This document shows positions 21,802 to 24,487 of a DNA stretch of 24,487 bases, in pieces (the first letter of the stretch is position 1; every line of letters starts with the position of its first letter). A program made the translations under genes and the position numbers. Below the pieces are notes generated by a model that was given only the letters and a program-made list of their open reading frames with translations, made no database searches and was not told where the DNA came from. Source of the stretch: Neolecta irregularis DAH-3 (Eukaryota; Ascomycota; Neolectomycetes; Neolectales; Neolectaceae); NCBI GenBank assembly GCA_001929475.1, contig LXFE01000755.1, positions 1 through 24,487 on the forward strand. Reading direction: 5' to 3'.

Positions 21802-23327
21802 TCAACGGCTGGTGAAAGCAGGCATTCCTGGTGTTGAGAAATACGTCGCAGGGGGAAGATTTTGCAATCCTGGCGGACCGGGGAAAAAGCCCTGGTGCTG
21901 TGCACCGCCTTGCTGGGGTGCATAATCGTGCTGCTGATGATGATGCTGATGATGGTGGTGATGTTGGCTATTTCGAACACCCAAAGGGTTCTTGGAATAC
22001 GAGAGTCGGATTCCACCCTTGTTGCTATTGCTCAACATATGACCTTGCATTTCGGCCAGAGTAGCCGTCGAACACTGTTCGTTTTCAAATTCGACAAAGC
22101 ACATTGGTCCCTGTGCTTTTGTACGGAAACATAAACGTTTATATCCCAAACGCGAGCTGAACAACGCTTTCAGTTCATCTTCGCGAGTAGTCATGGGAAG
22201 ATTCCCGACGTAAAGAGTGTTACATGGTGGATTTTGGTCAGCTGGGTTGGCTGAGACGCGAGTGAATTGAGGCGCGATGGTTGTAGGGGAAAGTGTAGGA
22301 CTTGCTGAAGGGACAAGGGGTGGTTGGACTTGTCTAGAGTATTGAGTAAGCAATTCCGGGTTGATCGCGCTAGGTCGAGTTCGGAGGACAGATGCAGCTA
22401 CTGGCGTTGCTGCAACAGCTGGAGTCGATACAGAAATGGAGCGGTGTACTGGTGGACGATTTTGTGATGGAGAAAGTGTATGATCTTGGGAATGGCCAAC
22501 ATAAGTTGGCAACAAATCATCTGCTGCTTCTTGCAACAGTACCGATTTTCCCGTTCGGTAAGTTCCATTCAGATTAGGTGGACTAGTCGGCTGACACTGA
22601 CAATTTGTCTCACCTATAACGCTTGGAAATGCCTGTCTTCCATTGACATGGGTGCTTAATATAGGAGGACTAATTGGCGCAGAAGCAGATACCGAATGAA
22701 ATGCAGCGTAGGTAGGATCCTCAATCTTGGGAATACCGTTTGTAGAACAAGCATGCTGCGTACTGGGACGTTTATAACTGGAACCAGAAGAGTTGCTCGA
22801 TGAATATGGTTTTGCACTCGCAAAACCCGGAGAGAAAGTTGGCATGGGAAATCCTCCATAGTGACTATCCGTCGAAATTCGAGGTCGGTCACTAAATGAA
22901 GTCGCCGAAGATTCGCTATGGGCGCGATGACTAACTTCTACCAAAAGTGGGGCTAGATTATCGTCGAATTTCTTTCCGTGAAGAAGATTTCGCGCGTCTG
23001 TGGCAGTTTGTCTGCTGACGAATTTAGCGATCGCGATAACCTTGAGAAATTAACAACATAATATTTCTGAAAATGGCAAACCCCATGATTTTCTGTACAC
23101 AAAATATCGGTACCAGCGCATCCGGAAGCGAGAAGAAATAATGCTCGGAGTTCCCTTCTATTTAAATCTTCAGGTAAACCGCCGACAATTCGGACAATAG
23201 CTTCATCTTTAACTGTCTCCACGGTGGAGTTTGAAGGGAAACGATCAGGTGAACTTTCCCCAGAAGAACGGCTATAAGCTCCAGGCGCAGGGCTACTAGA
23301 AGGACGAAACGGAGGAGGACCCATCAT
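21802..23327 (-). CDS. WHI3: Whi3-like RRM RNA-binding protein
   Basis: Two exons, 23327-23082 and 23040-21802, with a 41-nt intron (23041-23081). In phase, this gives 494 residues. The N-terminus [18 protein letters not shown] is followed by a divergent RRM-like region ([20 protein letters not shown] ... [20 protein letters not shown]), completed only by splicing. After a long Ser/Pro-rich linker comes the canonical RRM with RNP2 TLYVGNLP and RNP1 [10 protein letters not shown], preceded by [10 protein letters not shown] and followed by [15 protein letters not shown]. These are hallmarks of fungal Whi3 homologues. The tail is His/Gln-rich ([14 protein letters not shown]) and low-complexity. 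In yeast Whi3 binds GCAU-containing mRNAs such as CLN3 and forms condensates that control the cell cycle and morphogenesis; the low-complexity tail fits that. Two adjacent ATGs start the frame; 23327 is the first. Confidence 0.92.
21926..21962 (-). repeat. His/Gln codon repeat in the WHI3-like tail
   Basis: A run of CAT/CAC with interspersed CAG codons (read on the minus strand) encodes the His/Gln-rich tail. The mix of synonymous codons suggests selection at protein level or an old expansion rather than a fresh trinucleotide slip. Confidence 0.8.
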
Positions 23328-24072
23328 CGCGATGTTGTGAAACAGATACCAGCCCCCAGAAGGCAACGAGAAAATCGAGATTGGAGGAGAATAAAACTTG
23401 TATCAACTTGAAGCAGGAGATTAAGCGATTGTGTAAACACTGAAAGCGACGCTTAACGATGAATATTGATCAAGTAATGGTTGTTGCGATTTTTGTTGTC
23501 GCCGTGCTTCGTGTGTTTCGTAAATAGCAGGCGACTGTCCTCGTCACACGTGGAACTTGAAGAGAAAGTGTTTAGAATGAAGATATTCGATGTTCGAGAT
23601 CAAGACGTGACGACAGAATGATGTGTGGAGAAGTGGAGGGTAGAGGTGTGGTGGTTTCTAAACTGCAGGGGGGATTTTCTGGTGGTTGGTTAGCCAGCCG
23701 CCCGTAGCCGGATGTGGCAGGAAAAGCAAATATAAAAATGTCTGCATTCAACTTCTTCACACTCGCCTTTTATTTCTATGTTGATCTTTGCAGTTTCCGC
23801 AAGAGGTTGGAGTGGTTTCATGAGGATTTATCCTGAAGACATGTGTGGGAGTCGGAAGACATGATTTGTACTAGACGAGTAGGATGCGCTGTTGGTGATC
23901 AACTTCACATTGGATCAAGTTGAATTTCCCGGCTACTATCCTGGGAATTAATGATTGTTATTGCTAAGCGGGGATTGTCTGAGGGGGTTGTTACAAATTG
24001 CCCTAATTAGCCTGGGAATGTCTCGACGTGGTATTGCAGGAGTATCCTAAACTAAGACTTCAGCGTTCCTAA

Positions 24073-24175
24073 CCGACTGGACCAAGGGCTTGGCCTGTCT
24101 GGACCACTGGATTCCTTGGTCTGGTCTGTCTAAACAGACCATAGACCGGTCGAGTCGGTCTGGACCATCTTAAAC
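24073..24175. repeat. GGTC/GACC-rich inverted-repeat cluster
   Basis: TGGTCTGT at 24122-24129 and ACAGACCA at 24134-24141 form a perfect 8-bp stem with a four-base loop. Around it, GACTGGACCAAGG (near 24076) pairs with CCTTGGTCTGGTC (near 24115), with about two mismatches, and GGTCTGGACC recurs downstream. This could be the end of a non-autonomous transposon or a foldback element; no partner end or target duplication is visible in the window. Confidence 0.6.
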
Positions 24176-24300
24176 ATTCTGAATGATATTTCTAATAGAT
24201 ATATGTTGTTTGGTTACAATGGGAATTTTTGTATTAACAATGATGTATCCTGTTGTCAACTTATACCTGAAGTCAAGGAGGTGCAATATAGATCAAGGTA

Positions 24301-24361
24301 CCGTTACTACCACTACTACTACTACCGCCACTACCACCGCCACTGCCACCGCCACTGCCAC
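24301..24361. repeat. ACT/ACC/GCC trinucleotide microsatellite
   Basis: About 20 trinucleotide units of the forms ACT, ACC and GCC. It translates as a Thr run in one frame, within a short ORF that shows no other protein-like features, so it is taken as non-coding simple sequence. Confidence 0.85.
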
Positions 24362-24487
24362 TTTTGAAATCTTTTTTCACTGCTAAAGCCAACTTCAATT
24401 CGCCTCGCCTCTACAGGATTCCCTTAACCAAGTACCTTTTCTCTTCTACTATTTCTTCTTAACTATTAACTATGTATATGAATTATT

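Larger units (their letters stand above)
23328..24487. other. Upstream region of WHI3 and window edge
   Basis: No gene is recognised in this 1.16-kb stretch. A CACGTG motif lies at 23547-23552, about 220 bp upstream of the WHI3 start. A GGTC/GACC-rich inverted-repeat cluster lies at about 24070-24175 and a trinucleotide microsatellite at 24301-24361. A minus-strand ORF at 23572-23760 has no motif and is probably leader or chance. Confidence 0.6.

Noticed and set aside
24183-24386. Thr-rich ORF at the right edge
   Set aside because: Explained by the trinucleotide microsatellite; the rest of the frame has no protein-like feature.

Overview
This window is fungal nuclear DNA, most likely from a filamentous ascomycete (Pezizomycotina). 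The case rests on gene content: a fungal-type RNA triphosphatase Cet1, sterol genes ERG27 and ERG1, GID subunit Vid28/Gid5, mitochondrial rRNA methylase Mrm1, a DDHD phospholipase and a Whi3-like RRM protein. Nearly every gene is split by introns. I could not place it to class or species. The most striking property is intron size. I rebuilt the reading frames of eight genes across 30 introns, and almost all are only 32-41 nt, with GT(A/G)-type donors, CTAAT/CTAAC/CTGAC-like branch sites and AG acceptors. Taken unspliced, these genes look like strings of broken ORFs. Spliced, each gives one full-length, in-phase protein.

Layout. 1-851: 3' part of CET1 (+), cut by the window edge, with a steep GC gradient. 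1129-3039: secreted pepsin-like aspartic protease (-), seven exons. 3040-4760: gene-poor, with a possible DDE transposase relic. About 4818-6116: unrecognised, probably secreted protein (+) with a duplicated C-terminal module; its gene model is not fully resolved. 6300-7120: remains of a hAT-type transposon with purine-rich and GC-palindromic flanks. 7172-9316: VID28/GID5 armadillo protein (+), seven exons. 10192-11263: ERG27 (-). 12428-13780: intronless gene of unknown function (+). 14238-15783: ERG1 (-), six exons. 16546-18096: MRM1 (+), four exons, one intron apparently AT-AG. 18828-20967: DDHD-domain phospholipase (-), six exons. 21802-23327: WHI3-like RNA-binding protein (-), two exons. 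23328-24487: upstream region of WHI3, an inverted-repeat cluster rich in GGTC/GACC, and a trinucleotide microsatellite.

Functional links are loose, as is usual in fungal chromosomes. ERG27 and ERG1 both act in ergosterol synthesis and lie on the same strand about 3 kb apart, separated by one opposite-strand gene, so they are not an operon-like unit. The most unusual signals are the uniformly ultrashort introns, the AT-AG intron through the SPOUT cofactor motif of MRM1, a natural leucine at a terbinafine-resistance position of ERG1, and the orphan secreted protein beside transposon debris.
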